Assembly (NCBI RefSeq): GCF_001457475.1
Contig: NZ_LN831029.1
Span: forward strand, 558,001-622,000
Length of the DNA stretch: 64,000 nt
Reading direction: 5' to 3'
Source: Achromobacter xylosoxidans
Lineage (GTDB): Bacteria; Pseudomonadota; Gammaproteobacteria; Burkholderiales; Burkholderiaceae_B
The notes below the pieces were generated by a model. It worked only from the letters and a program-made list of their open reading frames with translations, was not told the DNA's origin and did not search any database. This document shows positions 29,436 through 40,404 of the stretch, piece after piece. The position numbers and the translations under genes were made by a program. Numbering within the stretch: position 1 is the first letter of the stretch; every line of letters starts with the position of its first letter.

Positions 29436-30212
29436 TCAGGGGCACTGGGGCGCCTTGGCCTTGGCCAGCTCGTCGATGGGATCGAGGTCCGGCTGGCGGG
29501 TCAGGTTGTAGTTCAGGTTCGGCGTCTGGCCGGCGACGGAGCGCACGCGCAGCACGTTATTGGCGGCGACGACGAATTCGACCCGCACGTTGCCCTGGCC
29601 GTCGAGCAGGATGACGCGGGGCGGGCGTTCGTCGGTGGCGTCCCAGCAACCTTGCTCGACCACCGGCGCGGCCTTCTTGGGGTCGTTTTCCAGGTAGGCC
29701 GTGCGACCGCGCCAGCGGCCATTGGGTGCCAGCGTCAGCGTGACGCGCTGCGCCGTGCACTGCATGGCGGGGGAGAAACACGGCAGGGTGCCCATGTAGG
29801 TCTGCGGTTGCGGCACCAGGCTGTTGGCCGCGGCGCTCTGGGCAGAGGCCGGCGCCACGGGGGCCGGCGCCGCGCCGGAGGAACCCGAGCCGCTGTCGGC
29901 GCCTTCCGGCACGGCCTGGCCGTCTTCGGTGGTGGCGGCGCCCTGGGCCGCGGCGGCCGCCTGGCTCGGCGTCTTTTTCTGGTCGGGCTTGAGCGCGATC
30001 TGCACCTGCGACGGCGCCCGCAGCACCGTGCGGTAGCCGGCGCCGGACCCCTGGTACTGGGCGTCCGTGACCGTGCTTTCGACGGGAGGATCGTAATAGC
30101 CTTCGGTGCGCTGCTGGGCACACCCCGCGGCCCCCAGCGCCGTGCCCGCTAGCAGCAGCCCCATGATGCTGAGTTTGCGGGGGCGGGTAAGGATTTCGAC
30201 GCGCGCGGCCAT
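29436..30212 (-). CDS. NlpE-like outer-membrane lipoprotein
   Basis: 258-aa lipoprotein. The ATG at 30212 places a lipobox (TALGAAGC) at about residues 24-31 after a basic N-terminus; an in-frame upstream start would precede the signal by 35 residues. A proline/alanine/serine-rich linker (about 70-135) separates the anchor from a C-terminal domain with GTLPCFSPAMQCTAQRVTLTL, GRWRGRTAYLE and VVEQGCWD, reminiscent of the NlpE/copper-resistance N-terminal domain (a small beta barrel with a cysteine pair). Envelope-stress signalling is the role of E. coli NlpE, but equivalence here is not established. Confidence 0.72.
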   Translation of the reverse strand: MAARVEILTRPRKLSIMGLLLAGTALGAAGCAQQRTEGYYDPPVESTVTDAQYQGSGAGYRTVLRAPSQVQIALKPDQKKTPSQAAAAAQGAATTEDGQAVPEGADSGSGSSGAAPAPVAPASAQSAAANSLVPQPQTYMGTLPCFSPAMQCTAQRVTLTLAPNGRWRGRTAYLENDPKKAAPVVEQGCWDATDERPPRVILLDGQGNVRVEFVVAANNVLRVRSVAGQTPNLNYNLTRQPDLDPIDELAKAKAPQCP

Positions 30213-30394
30213 GGCAGCTGATCCGTAAGTTGAGTCTGTCTCCGATTTTACGCACTTATGCGAAGATTCGATACGATCCCCCCTCACCCAGAAAGGCGTT
30301 GCCGGCACTTTATGCACAAATTACGACACGGCCCCGGGCCTCATGCCCGCCGCCCCGGCGTCGAGGCCGGACAACGGCCGCCGAGGGACCGCCG

Positions 30395-31252
30395 ATGACG
30401 ACCTTGTGGCACGTCTTTCCCGTGCCGCTGGCGCCGTTCGTCGCGCTGGCCGCGCTGGCCGGCCTGTTCGCGGGGGGCTGGCTGACGCGCCTGACCCATC
30501 GTCTGCCGCGCATGATGGAGCACGAGTGGCAGGCGCAATGCCAGGAGGCGGCCGGCAAGCCGCGGTCCGCCGCCGCTTACGGCCTGCTGGCGCCGGCGGC
30601 CCACTGCCCCGCCTGCCAGGCGCCGGTCACCGGTTGGCGGCGCCTGCCGTTGCTGGGCTGGCTGGCGCTGCGGGGCCGTTGCGCCGCCTGCCACGCGCCG
30701 ATCGGCTGGCGCTATCCGGCCATCGAATCGATGACCTGCATCCTGTTCGCCGCCTGCGCCTGGCGCTTCGGCGCCACGCCGATCGCGCTGTGCGCCATGG
30801 GCTTGTCGGCGGCGCTGGTGGCGCTGGCCTGGATAGACCTGGAGACGACCCTGCTGCCCGACGCGATCACCCTGCCGCTGGCCTGGGCCGGGCTGCTGGT
30901 GAATCTGTTCGACGCGTTCACGCCGTTGTCGATGGCGGTGGTGGGCGCGGTGGCTGGCTACGTGTTCCTGTGGGTTATCTTTCATGCATTCCGCCTGCTG
31001 ACCGGACGCGAGGGCATGGGCTTTGGCGATTTCAAGCTGCTGGCGGCGCTGGGCGCGTGGTTCGGCGTCGGCGCCTTGCCGATGCTGCTGCTCGCCGCGT
31101 CGGTGGCGGGGGTGGTGGTCGGCGGCGCATTGACGCTCACTGGCCGCGCCAGCCGGGGACAGGCGCTGCCGTTCGGCCCCTATCTGGCGCTGGCGGGCGT
31201 GGCCGTGCTGCTGCTGGGCGGGGAGCAGGGCCTGGGATGGTTGCTGCACTGA
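30395..31252 (+). CDS. pilD: Type IV prepilin peptidase / leader peptidase
   Basis: 285-aa membrane aspartyl protease (A24A) that cleaves and N-methylates type IV prepilins and type II pseudopilins. The zinc-type cysteines are seen in HCPACQAPV and RCAACHAPIGWRYP, and the two catalytic aspartates in AWIDLETTLLPD and GMGFGDFK. About eight hydrophobic segments. ATG at 30395 chosen because the first membrane helix starts soon after. pilB and pilC, frequent partners, are not in the window, so pilD is followed directly by coaE and zapD. Confidence 0.94.
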   Translation: MTTLWHVFPVPLAPFVALAALAGLFAGGWLTRLTHRLPRMMEHEWQAQCQEAAGKPRSAAAYGLLAPAAHCPACQAPVTGWRRLPLLGWLALRGRCAACHAPIGWRYPAIESMTCILFAACAWRFGATPIALCAMGLSAALVALAWIDLETTLLPDAITLPLAWAGLLVNLFDAFTPLSMAVVGAVAGYVFLWVIFHAFRLLTGREGMGFGDFKLLAALGAWFGVGALPMLLLAASVAGVVVGGALTLTGRASRGQALPFGPYLALAGVAVLLLGGEQGLGWLLH

Positions 31253-31325
31253 GCGCGCAAAGCGCCGCCCGGCAGGAGGCGATGCGCGGAACCGGCCGAG
31301 GCAGGGCCGCGAAGGGATGAAGACT

Positions 31326-31973
31326 ATGTTCAAGATTGGTTTGACCGGCGGCATCGGCTCCGGCAAGTCGCGCGTGGCCGACATGCTGGGCGAATGGGGC
31401 GCGGCGGTCGTCGACACCGACGAGATTGCGCGCGCGCTGACGGCGGCCGGCGGCGCCGCGATGCCGGCCATCGAGCGCGAATTCGGGCCCGGCGCCCTGA
31501 CGCCTGCCGGCGCGCTCGACCGCGACTGGATGCGTGAACGCGCCTTTGCCGATCCACGGGTGCGCCAGCGCCTCGAAGCCGTGCTGCACCCGGTCATCGG
31601 CCAGGAAACCGAGCGCCAGGCCGAGGCCGCCCACGGGCACTACCTGGTATTCGTGGTGCCGCTGCTGGTGGAGTCGATCGCGCGTTGGCGCGACCGGGTC
31701 GACCGCATCTGCGTGGTCGACTGCGATCCGGAAACCCAGGTGGCGCGCGTGCGTTCGCGCAGCGGGCTGACGGACTCAGCCATCCGGCGTATCATGGCGG
31801 CACAGGCTGCGCGGGCGAGTCGGCTCGAAGTCGCGGACGACGTCATCGACAATGGCGGCGCGACATCACCCGAACAATTGCGCGCGCAGGCGAAGACCCT
31901 GCATGACCGCTGGCTGGCGCTGGCGGCCACGACGGGCCGGCAAGCCCCGGGCTTGGCCGGCACCCCTGAATAA
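31326..31973 (+). CDS. coaE: Dephospho-CoA kinase
   Basis: 215-aa P-loop kinase for the last step of CoA synthesis. MFKIGLTGGIGSGKS with the P-loop GGIGSGKS stands at the N-terminus; DTDEIAR, PVIGQETERQ and VVPLLVES follow. The ATG at 31326 lies 9 nt after a GAAGGG box; the in-frame ATG at 31317 abuts that box and is less likely. It is part of the conserved beta-proteobacterial order pilD-coaE-zapD. Confidence 0.95.
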   Translation: MFKIGLTGGIGSGKSRVADMLGEWGAAVVDTDEIARALTAAGGAAMPAIEREFGPGALTPAGALDRDWMRERAFADPRVRQRLEAVLHPVIGQETERQAEAAHGHYLVFVVPLLVESIARWRDRVDRICVVDCDPETQVARVRSRSGLTDSAIRRIMAAQAARASRLEVADDVIDNGGATSPEQLRAQAKTLHDRWLALAATTGRQAPGLAGTPE

Positions 31974-31997
31974 TCTCGGCCCGCGGGCCGACCTCCG

Positions 31998-32768
31998 ATG
32001 GGCCTGTTTACCAGCGTGATCGTTTTCGAATATCCCTTCAATGAGCGCATTCGCGCTTACCTGCGGCTTGAATACCTGTTCGACAGGTTGTTCTTCTTTG
32101 CCCGCGAGGGGGATTCACGGCAGCACCAGGTCGCGGTCAGTTCGCTGTTCGATCTGCTCGACGTGTGTGAACGCACCGACGTGAAAGGCGCGGTGCTGCA
32201 GGACCTCGAACGCCAGCGCGTGGCGCTGGTGGGGTTGCGCGATCATCCCGGGGTGGCGCAGGACGCGCTCGAAGGCATGCTGCGCGAACTCGAGAAAGTG
32301 GTGTCGGCCCTGGCCGCGCCCGGCAAGACCGGCCAGTCGCTGCGCGAGAACGAATGGCTCACCAGCCTGCGGGGCCGCCTGTCGGTGCCGGGCGGCGCCA
32401 CCCAGGTCGACATGCCGTCGTACTACGCCTGGCAGCACAAGCCGGAAGCCGCGCGCTGCGCCGACCTGCAGGCCTGGCTGGCGCCCTTCATTGCCCTGCA
32501 CGACGGCCTGACCCTGGCCCTGCGCCTGTTGCGCGAATCCGGCCGCAAGGCCGACATCGTGGCCGAGCAGGGCGCCTACCAGCAGATGCTGGGCGGCAAG
32601 CAATACCAGCTGCTGCGCGTCTGGATCGACCCCGACCAGGGCGTGTTCCCCGAGATCAGCGCCAACAAGTACATGATCTGGATCCGCTTTTCGACCCAGG
32701 ACGGCGAGTTCAAGCCCCAGCAGGTGGCCCGCAGCATCCCGTTCCAGATGACCCTCTGCAACTCCTGA
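31998..32768 (+). CDS. zapD: Cell division protein ZapD (YacF)
   Basis: 256-aa FtsZ-ring-associated protein that bundles FtsZ filaments. VFEYPFNERIRAYLRLEYLFDRL marks the start (in part), with MPSYYAWQHKPEAAR in the middle and NKYMIWIRFSTQDGEFKPQQ near the end, all typical of the family. Length normal (about 250 aa). The small gyrase inhibitor yacG, which usually follows zapD, is missing; only 137 bp separate it from the efflux operon. Confidence 0.94.
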   Translation: MGLFTSVIVFEYPFNERIRAYLRLEYLFDRLFFFAREGDSRQHQVAVSSLFDLLDVCERTDVKGAVLQDLERQRVALVGLRDHPGVAQDALEGMLRELEKVVSALAAPGKTGQSLRENEWLTSLRGRLSVPGGATQVDMPSYYAWQHKPEAARCADLQAWLAPFIALHDGLTLALRLLRESGRKADIVAEQGAYQQMLGGKQYQLLRVWIDPDQGVFPEISANKYMIWIRFSTQDGEFKPQQVARSIPFQMTLCNS

Positions 32769-32787
32769 CCCTGGCGCAATGCCAGGG
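32769..32787 (+). terminator. Possible terminator hairpin after zapD
   Basis: CCCTGGC/GCCAGGG stem with a 5-nt loop directly after the zapD stop, and a second stem GGGGCG/CGCCCC right behind it. No proper T-run. Weak call. Confidence 0.35.
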
Positions 32788-32905
32788 GGGGCGATACCGC
32801 CCCGATTCCTGTTGCGGCCTATTTCAGCGGCAACGGACAATGACGGAAATGTCGGCCGTCTAGGTCACAATACGGCTTTCTCCGTCAGTGCCGGAACCGT
32901 TTCCC

Positions 32906-34183
32906 ATGTCCGATAGCCGCCCCGTTTCGTCGCCTTCCCGCTGGACCCGCCGCAGAATCATCGGGCTGGCGGTGCTTTTGCTGGTGGCGGCCGGCATCGC
33001 CTGGTGGGCGCTGCGGCCCGCGACCGCGCCAGGCAACGCCGGCGGCGGACGGCCGGGCGCGGGCGGGCGGCCCAACATGGCCGCGGCGATGGCCAATATG
33101 GCGGTGCCGGTGCGGGTGGCCAGCGCCGTCACGCAGGACATCGACATCTATCTCAAGTCGCTCGGCACCGTTACCGCCTACAACACCGTCACGGTGCGCA
33201 GCCGCGTCAGCGGCGAACTGGTGGACGTGCCGTTCCAGGAAGGGCAGCGGGTCAAGGCCGGCGACCTGCTGGCCCAGGTCGACCCGCGCGCCTTCCAGGT
33301 GGCGCTGGACCAGGCCCGCGGCACCCAGATGCAGAACTTGGCGCTGCTGGAAAACGCGCGCCGCGACCTGCAGCGCTACCAGGCCCTGTTCAAGCAGGAC
33401 TCGATCGCCAAGCAGCAGGTCGACACCCAGGCCGCGCTGGTGCGCCAGTACGAGGGCACCATCAAGAGCGACCAGGCCAATGTCGACAATGCCCGCCTGC
33501 AGCTGGACTACGCCCGCATCACCGCGCCGATCAGCGGCCGCCTCGGCCTGCGCCAGGTCGACCGCGGCAACCTGGTGTCCAGTTCGGACACCAACGGCCT
33601 GGTGGTGATCACGCAGACCCAGCCGATCTCGGTGGTGTTCACGCTGCCCGAGACGCAATTGCCCGAAGTGCGCGCCGAACTGGCAGAGGGCCGCACGCTG
33701 GCGGTGGAAGCCTATGACCGCGCCGACACCCGCCGCATCGCATCCGGCATGCTGGAGACGCTGGACAACCAGATCGATGTCACCACCGGCACCCTCAAGC
33801 TCAAGGCCAGGTTCGACAACCAGGACGACGCCCTGTTTCCCAACCAGTTCGTCAACGTGCGCCTGCACGTGCTGAAGCGCAAGGGCGTGACCGCGATCCC
33901 GACGGCGGCGGTGCAGCAGGGTTCGGCCGGGGCCTTCGTGTTCCAGGTGCAGCCGGACAACACGGTGCAGGTCAGGCAGGTCAAGCTGGGCGCCATCAAC
34001 AATGGCATGGTGGCCGTCAACGAAGGCCTGCAGCCGGGCGACCGCGTCGTCACCGAGGGCACCGACCGCCTGCGCGCCGGCGCCAAGGTCGAGGTGGTGG
34101 GCGGCGACGAGGTGATCCCCGCCGCCAAGGACAAGTCGCTGGGCGGGGGCGCGCCGGCGGGCACCACGCCCGCCACGCGCTGA
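32906..34183 (+). CDS. mdtA: RND efflux periplasmic adaptor, MdtA-type
   Basis: 425-aa membrane-fusion protein linking the RND permease to the outer-membrane channel. The ATG at 32906 gives MSDSRPV and a single N-terminal membrane anchor (about residues 17-37); a GTG 18 nt upstream is the alternative. Conserved parts are LGTVTAYNTVTVRSRVSGEL (lipoyl), a helical hairpin around 130-190, DYARITAPISGRLGLRQVDRGN and the barrel domain ending VTEGTDRLRAGAKVEVV. First gene of a four-gene operon; 15-nt gap to mdtB. Confidence 0.92.
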   Translation: MSDSRPVSSPSRWTRRRIIGLAVLLLVAAGIAWWALRPATAPGNAGGGRPGAGGRPNMAAAMANMAVPVRVASAVTQDIDIYLKSLGTVTAYNTVTVRSRVSGELVDVPFQEGQRVKAGDLLAQVDPRAFQVALDQARGTQMQNLALLENARRDLQRYQALFKQDSIAKQQVDTQAALVRQYEGTIKSDQANVDNARLQLDYARITAPISGRLGLRQVDRGNLVSSSDTNGLVVITQTQPISVVFTLPETQLPEVRAELAEGRTLAVEAYDRADTRRIASGMLETLDNQIDVTTGTLKLKARFDNQDDALFPNQFVNVRLHVLKRKGVTAIPTAAVQQGSAGAFVFQVQPDNTVQVRQVKLGAINNGMVAVNEGLQPGDRVVTEGTDRLRAGAKVEVVGGDEVIPAAKDKSLGGGAPAGTTPATR

Positions 34184-34198
34184 TCGAGGGGCCGCCCC

Positions 34199-37100
34199 GT
34201 GAGCCCGTCGCGCCTGTTCATCCTGCGGCCCGTGGCCACCACGCTGTCGATGGTGGCCATCCTGATCGCGGGCTTCATTGCTTACCGCATGCTGCCGGTG
34301 TCGGCGCTGCCCGAAGTCGACTACCCCACCATCCAGGTGACCACGCTGTATCCGGGCGCCAGCCCGGACGTGATGACGTCGCTGGTGACCTCGCCGCTGG
34401 AACGGCAGTTCGGCCAGATGCCGGGCCTGAACCAGATGTCGTCGACCAGTTCGGGCGGCGCCTCGGTCATCACCATGCAGTTCAACCTGACGCTGCCGCT
34501 GGACGTGGCCGAGCAGCAGGTGCAGGCCGCCATCAACGCGGCATCCAACCTGCTGCCCAGCGACCTGCCGGTGCCGCCGACCTACAACAAGGTCAACCCG
34601 GCCGACGCGGCGGTGCTGACGCTGGCCATCACCTCGCCCACCATGCCGCTGCCGCAGGTGCGCGACCTGGTCGATACGCGGGTGGCGCAGAAGCTGTCGC
34701 AGATCCCCGGCGTGGGCCTGGTGAGCGTGGCGGGCGGGCAGCGTCCGGCCGTGCGGGTGCAGGTCAATCCGCAGGCGCTGGCGGCCAATGGCCTGGGGCT
34801 GACCGACCTGCGCGCCGCCGTGGTGGGCGCCAACGTCAACCAGCCCAAGGGCAACCTGGACGGGCCGCTGCGCTCGACCACCATCAACGCCAATGACCAG
34901 CTCAAGTCGCCCACCGACTACAACGACCTGATCATCGCCTACAAGAACAACGCGCCGCTGCGCCTGTCGGACGTGGCGCGCGCGGTCGAGGGCGCCGAGG
35001 ACACGCGCCAGGCCGCCTGGGCCGGCGACAAGCCGGCCATCCTGCTGAACATCCAGCGCCAGCCCGGCGCCAACGTCATCGACGTGGTCAACCGCATCCA
35101 GGCGCTGCTGCCGCAGCTGCGCGCGGCGCTGCCGGCCACGCTGGACGTGGCGGTGGTGTCCGACCGCACGCAGACCATCCGCGATTCGGTGGCCGACGTG
35201 CAGTTCGAGATGCTGCTGGCCGTGGCGCTGGTGGTGATGGTGACCTTCGTGTTCCTGCGCAGCCTGACCGCGACGCTGATTCCCAGCGTGGTGGTGCCGC
35301 TGTCGCTGGTGGGCACCTTCGGCATCATGTACCTGGCCGGCTTCTCCATCAACAACCTGACGCTGATGGCGCTGACCATCGCCACCGGCTTCGTGGTGGA
35401 CGACGCCATCGTCATGATCGAGAACATCGCCCGTCACATCGAAGAGGGCGAGACGCCGCTGCAGGCCGCGCTCAAGGGCGCGCAGCAGATCGGTTTCACG
35501 CTGATCTCGCTGACCTTCTCGCTGATCGCGGTGCTGATCCCGCTGCTGTTCATGACCGAGGTGGTGGGGCGGCTGTTCCGCGAATTCGCCATCACGCTGG
35601 CGGTGTCGATCCTGATTTCGCTGGTGGTGTCGCTGACGCTGACGCCGATGATGTGCGCGCGCCTGCTGCGCGCCGAATCCGAGCAGAAGCACGGGCGCTT
35701 TCACCAGGTCACCGGCGCCTTCATCGACCGCACCATCGCCGCCTACGACCGCATGCTGCAGAAGGTGCTGCGCCACCAGCCGCTGACGTTGCTGGTGGCC
35801 CTGGCCACTTTCGCGCTGACGGTGCTGTTGTACATCCTGGTTCCCAAGGGCTTTTTCCCGCAGCAGGATACCGGGCTGATCCAGGCCATCACGCAGGCGC
35901 CGCAGTCCATTTCGTTCACCGCCATGGCCGAGCGCCAGCAGGCGGCGGCGCGGCTGGCGCTGGAGGATCCGGACGTGCAGGCGGTGTCGTCCTTCATCGG
36001 CGTGGACGGCAGCAACGCCACCCTCAGCGCCGGCCGCATGCAGATCGCGCTCAAGCCGCAGGCCGAGCGCAACGGCGACCTGCGCACGGTCATGGCGCGG
36101 CTGCAGCAAGCCTTCGGCAAGCAGGACGGCCTGACCGTCTACATGCAGCCGGTGCAGGACCTGACCATCGAGGACCGCGTCAGCCGCACGCAGTACCAGA
36201 TGACGCTGTCCAACCCGGACCTGAAGGTGCTGAGCGAATGGACGCCCAAGCTGATCGACCGGCTGCGCCAGGTGCCGGGCCTGAAGGACGTGACCGATGA
36301 CCTGCAGGACGACGGCCTGCAGACCTGGGTCGAGATCGACCGCGACGCCGCCTCGCGCCTGGGCATCACCGCCTCCGTGGTGGACGAGGCGCTGTACGAC
36401 GCTTTCGGCCAGCGCCTGATTTCGACCATCTTCACCCAGTCGAGCCAGTACCGCGTGGTGCTGGAGGTGCAGCCGCAGTTCCAGATGAACCCGGCCGCGC
36501 TGGGGCAGATCCACGTGCCGACCTCGACCGGCGCGCAGGTGCCGCTGTCGTCCATCGCCCGCATCACCGAGGGCAAGACGGTGCTGGCGGTGAACCGGCT
36601 GGACCAGTTCCCGATGGTGACGGTGTCGTTCAACCTGGCGCCGGGCGCGTCGCTGTCGGCCGCGGTCGAGGCAATCACCGCGGCCGAGGCCGAGATCGGC
36701 ATGCCGGCCAGCGTCGAGACGCGCTTCCAGGGGGCGGCGCTGGCGTTCCAGAACTCGCTGTCGAGCACGCTGTGGCTGATCCTGGCGGCCATCGTCACCA
36801 TGTACATCGTGCTGGGCGTGCTGTACGAAAGCTATATCCACCCGATCACCATCCTGTCGACGCTGCCGTCGGCCGGGGTGGGGGCGCTGCTGGCGCTGCT
36901 GATCAGCGGCACCGAGCTGGACATGATCGGCATCATCGGCATCATCCTGCTGATCGGCATCGTCAAGAAGAACGCCATCATGATGATCGACTTCGCGCTC
37001 GACGCCGAGCGCAAGCGCGGCCTGTCGCCGCGCGCGGCGATCCATGAGGCGGCGCTGCTGCGCTTCCGGCCGATCCTGATGACCACGCTGGCGGCGTTGT

Positions 37101-37297
37101 TCGGCGCGCTGCCGCTGATGCTGTCCACGGGCACCGGCGCCGAGCTGCGCCAGCCGCTGGGCCTGGTGATGGTGGGCGGCCTGCTGCTGAGCCAGGTGCT
37201 GACGCTGTTCACCACGCCCGTGATCTACCTGATGTTCGACCGCATGTCGCGGCGCTGGCGCGGCATGCGCGAGGCGCGCGCCGGGAGCGCGCCGTGA
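34199..37297 (+). CDS. mdtB: RND efflux permease subunit, MdtB-type
   Basis: 1032-aa HAE1-family proton/drug antiporter. GTG start at 34199. The proton-relay aspartates in TM4 are present as [17 protein letters not shown], and the second repeat has [16 protein letters not shown]. It contains large periplasmic loops between helices 1-2 and 7-8. Together with MdtC it forms the heteromeric MdtBC (MuxBC) pump type, known for bile-salt, novobiocin and other drug export; the substrates here are not known. Its stop overlaps the next start (GTGA). Confidence 0.94.
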   Translation: MSPSRLFILRPVATTLSMVAILIAGFIAYRMLPVSALPEVDYPTIQVTTLYPGASPDVMTSLVTSPLERQFGQMPGLNQMSSTSSGGASVITMQFNLTLPLDVAEQQVQAAINAASNLLPSDLPVPPTYNKVNPADAAVLTLAITSPTMPLPQVRDLVDTRVAQKLSQIPGVGLVSVAGGQRPAVRVQVNPQALAANGLGLTDLRAAVVGANVNQPKGNLDGPLRSTTINANDQLKSPTDYNDLIIAYKNNAPLRLSDVARAVEGAEDTRQAAWAGDKPAILLNIQRQPGANVIDVVNRIQALLPQLRAALPATLDVAVVSDRTQTIRDSVADVQFEMLLAVALVVMVTFVFLRSLTATLIPSVVVPLSLVGTFGIMYLAGFSINNLTLMALTIATGFVVDDAIVMIENIARHIEEGETPLQAALKGAQQIGFTLISLTFSLIAVLIPLLFMTEVVGRLFREFAITLAVSILISLVVSLTLTPMMCARLLRAESEQKHGRFHQVTGAFIDRTIAAYDRMLQKVLRHQPLTLLVALATFALTVLLYILVPKGFFPQQDTGLIQAITQAPQSISFTAMAERQQAAARLALEDPDVQAVSSFIGVDGSNATLSAGRMQIALKPQAERNGDLRTVMARLQQAFGKQDGLTVYMQPVQDLTIEDRVSRTQYQMTLSNPDLKVLSEWTPKLIDRLRQVPGLKDVTDDLQDDGLQTWVEIDRDAASRLGITASVVDEALYDAFGQRLISTIFTQSSQYRVVLEVQPQFQMNPAALGQIHVPTSTGAQVPLSSIARITEGKTVLAVNRLDQFPMVTVSFNLAPGASLSAAVEAITAAEAEIGMPASVETRFQGAALAFQNSLSSTLWLILAAIVTMYIVLGVLYESYIHPITILSTLPSAGVGALLALLISGTELDMIGIIGIILLIGIVKKNAIMMIDFALDAERKRGLSPRAAIHEAALLRFRPILMTTLAALFGALPLMLSTGTGAELRQPLGLVMVGGLLLSQVLTLFTTPVIYLMFDRMSRRWRGMREARAGSAP

Positions 37298-40200
37298 TCC
37301 TGTCGGCGCCCTTCATCGTCCGGCCGGTGGCGACCACGCTGTTGTCGCTGGCGGTCGTGCTGGCGGGCATGCTGTCGTTCTTCCTGTTGCCGGTGGCGCC
37401 GCTGCCGCAGATGGACATTCCCACCATCTCGGTGTCGGCCAGCCTGCCGGGCGCCAGCCCCGAGACCATGGCGTCCAGCGTCGCCACGCCGCTGGAGCGT
37501 TCGCTGGGCAGCATCGCCGGCGTGACCGAGATGACCTCCAGCAGCTCGCAGGGCTCGACCCGCGTGACGCTGCAGTTCGACCTGTCGCGCGACATCAACG
37601 GCGCCGCGCGCGACGTGCAGGCGGCCATCAACGCCGCCCGCTCGCTGCTGCCCACCAGCCTGCGCAGCAATCCCACGTACCACAAGTCCAATCCGTCGGA
37701 CGCGCCGATCATGACGCTGGCGATGACGTCCGATACGCTCAGCCAGGGCCAGATGTACGACCTGGCCTCGACCATCGTGGCGCAGAAACTGTCGCAGGTG
37801 GACGGGGTTGGCGAGGTCACGGTGGGCGGCAGTTCGCTGCCGGCGGTGCGCGTGACCGTGCTGCCGGGCGCGCTGGCCAATCGCGGCGTGTCGCTGGACG
37901 AGGTGCGCACGGCGCTGGCCAATGCCAACGCCAACCGGCCCAAGGGCGTGCTGGAGAATGACCAGTACCACTGGCAGATCATGGTCAACGACCAGCTCAG
38001 CCGCGCCGAACAATACCGGCCGCTGATCGTGGCCTGGCGCGACGGCGCGCCGGTGCGGGTGTCGGACGTGGCCAAGGTCGAGGACTCCGTCGAGGACCTG
38101 TTCCAGACCGGTTTCTACAACCAGCGCAACGCGATCCTGATGATCGTGCGGCGCCAGGCCGACGCCAACATCATCGAGACCGTGGACGCGGTGCGCGCGC
38201 AACTGCCGACGCTGCTGGCGCTGATGCCGGCCGACGTGCAGCTGACCGTGGCGCAGGACCGCACCCCCAGCATCCGCGCCTCGCTGCACGAGGCCGAGCT
38301 GACGCTGATCATCGCGGTGGGCCTGGTGGTGCTGGTGGTGTTGCTGTTCCTGCGGCGCTGGCGCGCGGCCATCATTCCCAGCGTCGCGGTGCCGGTGTCG
38401 CTGATCGGCACCTTCTGCATCATGTATCTGTGCGGGTTCACGCTCAACACCATTTCGCTGATGGCGCTGATCGTGGCCACCGGCTTCGTGGTGGACGATG
38501 CCATCGTGGTGCTGGAGAACATCATGCGGCACGTCGAGAACGGCATGTCGCCGATGCGGGCGGCGCTGCGCGGCTCGCGCGAGGTGGGCTTCACGGTGCT
38601 GTCGATGAGCCTGTCGCTGGTGGCGGTATTCATCCCGATCCTGCTGATGGGCGGGGTGGCGGGACGGCTGTTCCGGGAATTCGCGGTGACGCTGTCGGCC
38701 TCCATCATGGTGTCGCTGGTGGTGTCGCTGACGCTGACGCCGATGATGTGCGCGCGCCTGCTCAAGGCCGAGCCCAAGGAACCGAAGCCGCCCGGCCGGC
38801 TGGCGCGCTGGGCGGAACGCGGCTTCGACTGGATGCAGGACGGCTACCGCCGCAGCCTGGCGTGGGCGCTGGCCCATGGCCGGCTGATGATGCTGGTGCT
38901 GGCGGCGGCGGTCGGCCTGAACGTGTACCTGTACACCGTCGTGCCCAAGGGCTTCTTCCCGCAGCAGGACACCGGCCAGCTGCTGGGCTTTTTCCGGGTG
39001 GACCAGGGCACCTCGTTCCAGGCCACGGTGCCCAAGCTGGAAGCGCTGCGCAAGGTGGTGCTGGCCGATCCGGCGGTGCAGAGCATGACCGGCTACGCGG
39101 GCGGGCGCGGCGGCAGCAACAGCAGCTTCATGCAGATCCAGCTCAAGCCGCTGGGGGAACGCAAGGTATCGGCCGACCAGGTCATCAACCGGCTGCGGGC
39201 GCGATTGCAGAACATGCCGGGCGCGCGCATGTTCCTGGTGGCGCAACAGGACATCCGGGTCGGCGGCCGCCAGAGCCAGGGCTCGTATGACTACACCCTG
39301 ATGTCCGGCGACCTGCAATTGCTGCGCGCCTGGATGCCCAAGGTGCAGCAGGCCATGGCGAAGGTTCCCGAGATCACCGACGTCGATACCGACGTCGAGG
39401 ACAAGGGCCGCGAGATCAACCTGGTGATCGACCGCGACGCCGCCACGCGGCTGGGCGTGAGCATGGCCACCATTTCCACGGTGCTGAACAATTCCTTCAG
39501 CCAGCGGCAGGTGTCGGTGATGTACGGACCGCTGAACCAGTACCACGTGGTGCTGGGGGTGGACCAGAGGTTCGCGCAGGACATCGAGTCGCTCAAGCAG
39601 GTCGAGGTCATCACCTCGACCGGCGCGCGGGTGCCGATGGCGGCCTTCGCCCGCTTCGAGAACGCCAACGCGCCGCTGAGCGTGCAGCATCAGGGCCTGT
39701 TCGTGGCCGACACGGTGTCGTTCAGCCTGGCGCCGGGCGTGTCGCTGGGCCAGGCCACCGCCGCCATCGACGCGGCGGTGGCGCGCATCGGCCTGCCGTC
39801 GGATCAGATCCAGGCCGGCTTCCAGGGCACGGCGGCGGTGCTGCAGCAGACGCTGGCGCAGCAGCCCTGGCTGATCCTGGCGGCGCTGGTCACGATGTAC
39901 ATCGTGCTGGGCATCCTGTACGAGAGCTTCGTGCATCCGCTGACGATCCTGTCGACGCTGCCGTCGGCCGGGCTGGGCGCGCTGCTGGCCCTGCTGCTGG
40001 TGCGCACCGATTTCACGCTGATCGCGCTGATCGGGGTGTTCCTGCTGATCGGCATCGTCAAGAAAAACGCCATCATGATGGTGGACTTCGCGCTGGAGGC
40101 CGAGCGCAACCAGCACATGGCGCCGCGCGAAGCCATCTTCCAGGCCTGCCTGACACGGTTCCGCCCCATCATGATGACCACCATGGCCGCCATATTCGGC

Positions 40201-40404
40201 GCCTTGCCGCTGGTGCTGGCCACCGGCGCCGGCGTCGAGATGCGCCAGCCGCTGGGCATCACCATCGTGGGCGGGCTGGTGCTGAGCCAGATTCTCACGC
40301 TGTACACCACGCCCGTGGTCTATCTTTACCTTGACCGCTTCCGCCTCTGGGCCGCGCGCGGGCGCGCCCGGCGCGGCGGGGCCGCTTCGATAGAACAACC
40401 ATGA
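37294..40404 (+). CDS. mdtC: RND efflux permease subunit, MdtC-type
   Basis: 1036-aa partner of MdtB. GTG start at 37294 within the mdtB stop (4-nt overlap). It has [21 protein letters not shown] at the N-terminus, TM4 [17 protein letters not shown], the [18 protein letters not shown] loop ([15 protein letters not shown]) and [19 protein letters not shown]. It is similar to but clearly diverged from mdtB, as expected for the B/C pair rather than a recent duplication. The 4-nt ATGA overlap with the outer-membrane factor gene completes strict coupling. Confidence 0.94.
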   Translation: MILSAPFIVRPVATTLLSLAVVLAGMLSFFLLPVAPLPQMDIPTISVSASLPGASPETMASSVATPLERSLGSIAGVTEMTSSSSQGSTRVTLQFDLSRDINGAARDVQAAINAARSLLPTSLRSNPTYHKSNPSDAPIMTLAMTSDTLSQGQMYDLASTIVAQKLSQVDGVGEVTVGGSSLPAVRVTVLPGALANRGVSLDEVRTALANANANRPKGVLENDQYHWQIMVNDQLSRAEQYRPLIVAWRDGAPVRVSDVAKVEDSVEDLFQTGFYNQRNAILMIVRRQADANIIETVDAVRAQLPTLLALMPADVQLTVAQDRTPSIRASLHEAELTLIIAVGLVVLVVLLFLRRWRAAIIPSVAVPVSLIGTFCIMYLCGFTLNTISLMALIVATGFVVDDAIVVLENIMRHVENGMSPMRAALRGSREVGFTVLSMSLSLVAVFIPILLMGGVAGRLFREFAVTLSASIMVSLVVSLTLTPMMCARLLKAEPKEPKPPGRLARWAERGFDWMQDGYRRSLAWALAHGRLMMLVLAAAVGLNVYLYTVVPKGFFPQQDTGQLLGFFRVDQGTSFQATVPKLEALRKVVLADPAVQSMTGYAGGRGGSNSSFMQIQLKPLGERKVSADQVINRLRARLQNMPGARMFLVAQQDIRVGGRQSQGSYDYTLMSGDLQLLRAWMPKVQQAMAKVPEITDVDTDVEDKGREINLVIDRDAATRLGVSMATISTVLNNSFSQRQVSVMYGPLNQYHVVLGVDQRFAQDIESLKQVEVITSTGARVPMAAFARFENANAPLSVQHQGLFVADTVSFSLAPGVSLGQATAAIDAAVARIGLPSDQIQAGFQGTAAVLQQTLAQQPWLILAALVTMYIVLGILYESFVHPLTILSTLPSAGLGALLALLLVRTDFTLIALIGVFLLIGIVKKNAIMMVDFALEAERNQHMAPREAIFQACLTRFRPIMMTTMAAIFGALPLVLATGAGVEMRQPLGITIVGGLVLSQILTLYTTPVVYLYLDRFRLWAARGRARRGGAASIEQP

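Noticed and set aside
32885..37045. 1386-codon minus-strand open frame
   Set aside because: Entirely antisense to mdtA and mdtB with His/Arg/Gln-rich composition; the plus-strand genes are unmistakable.
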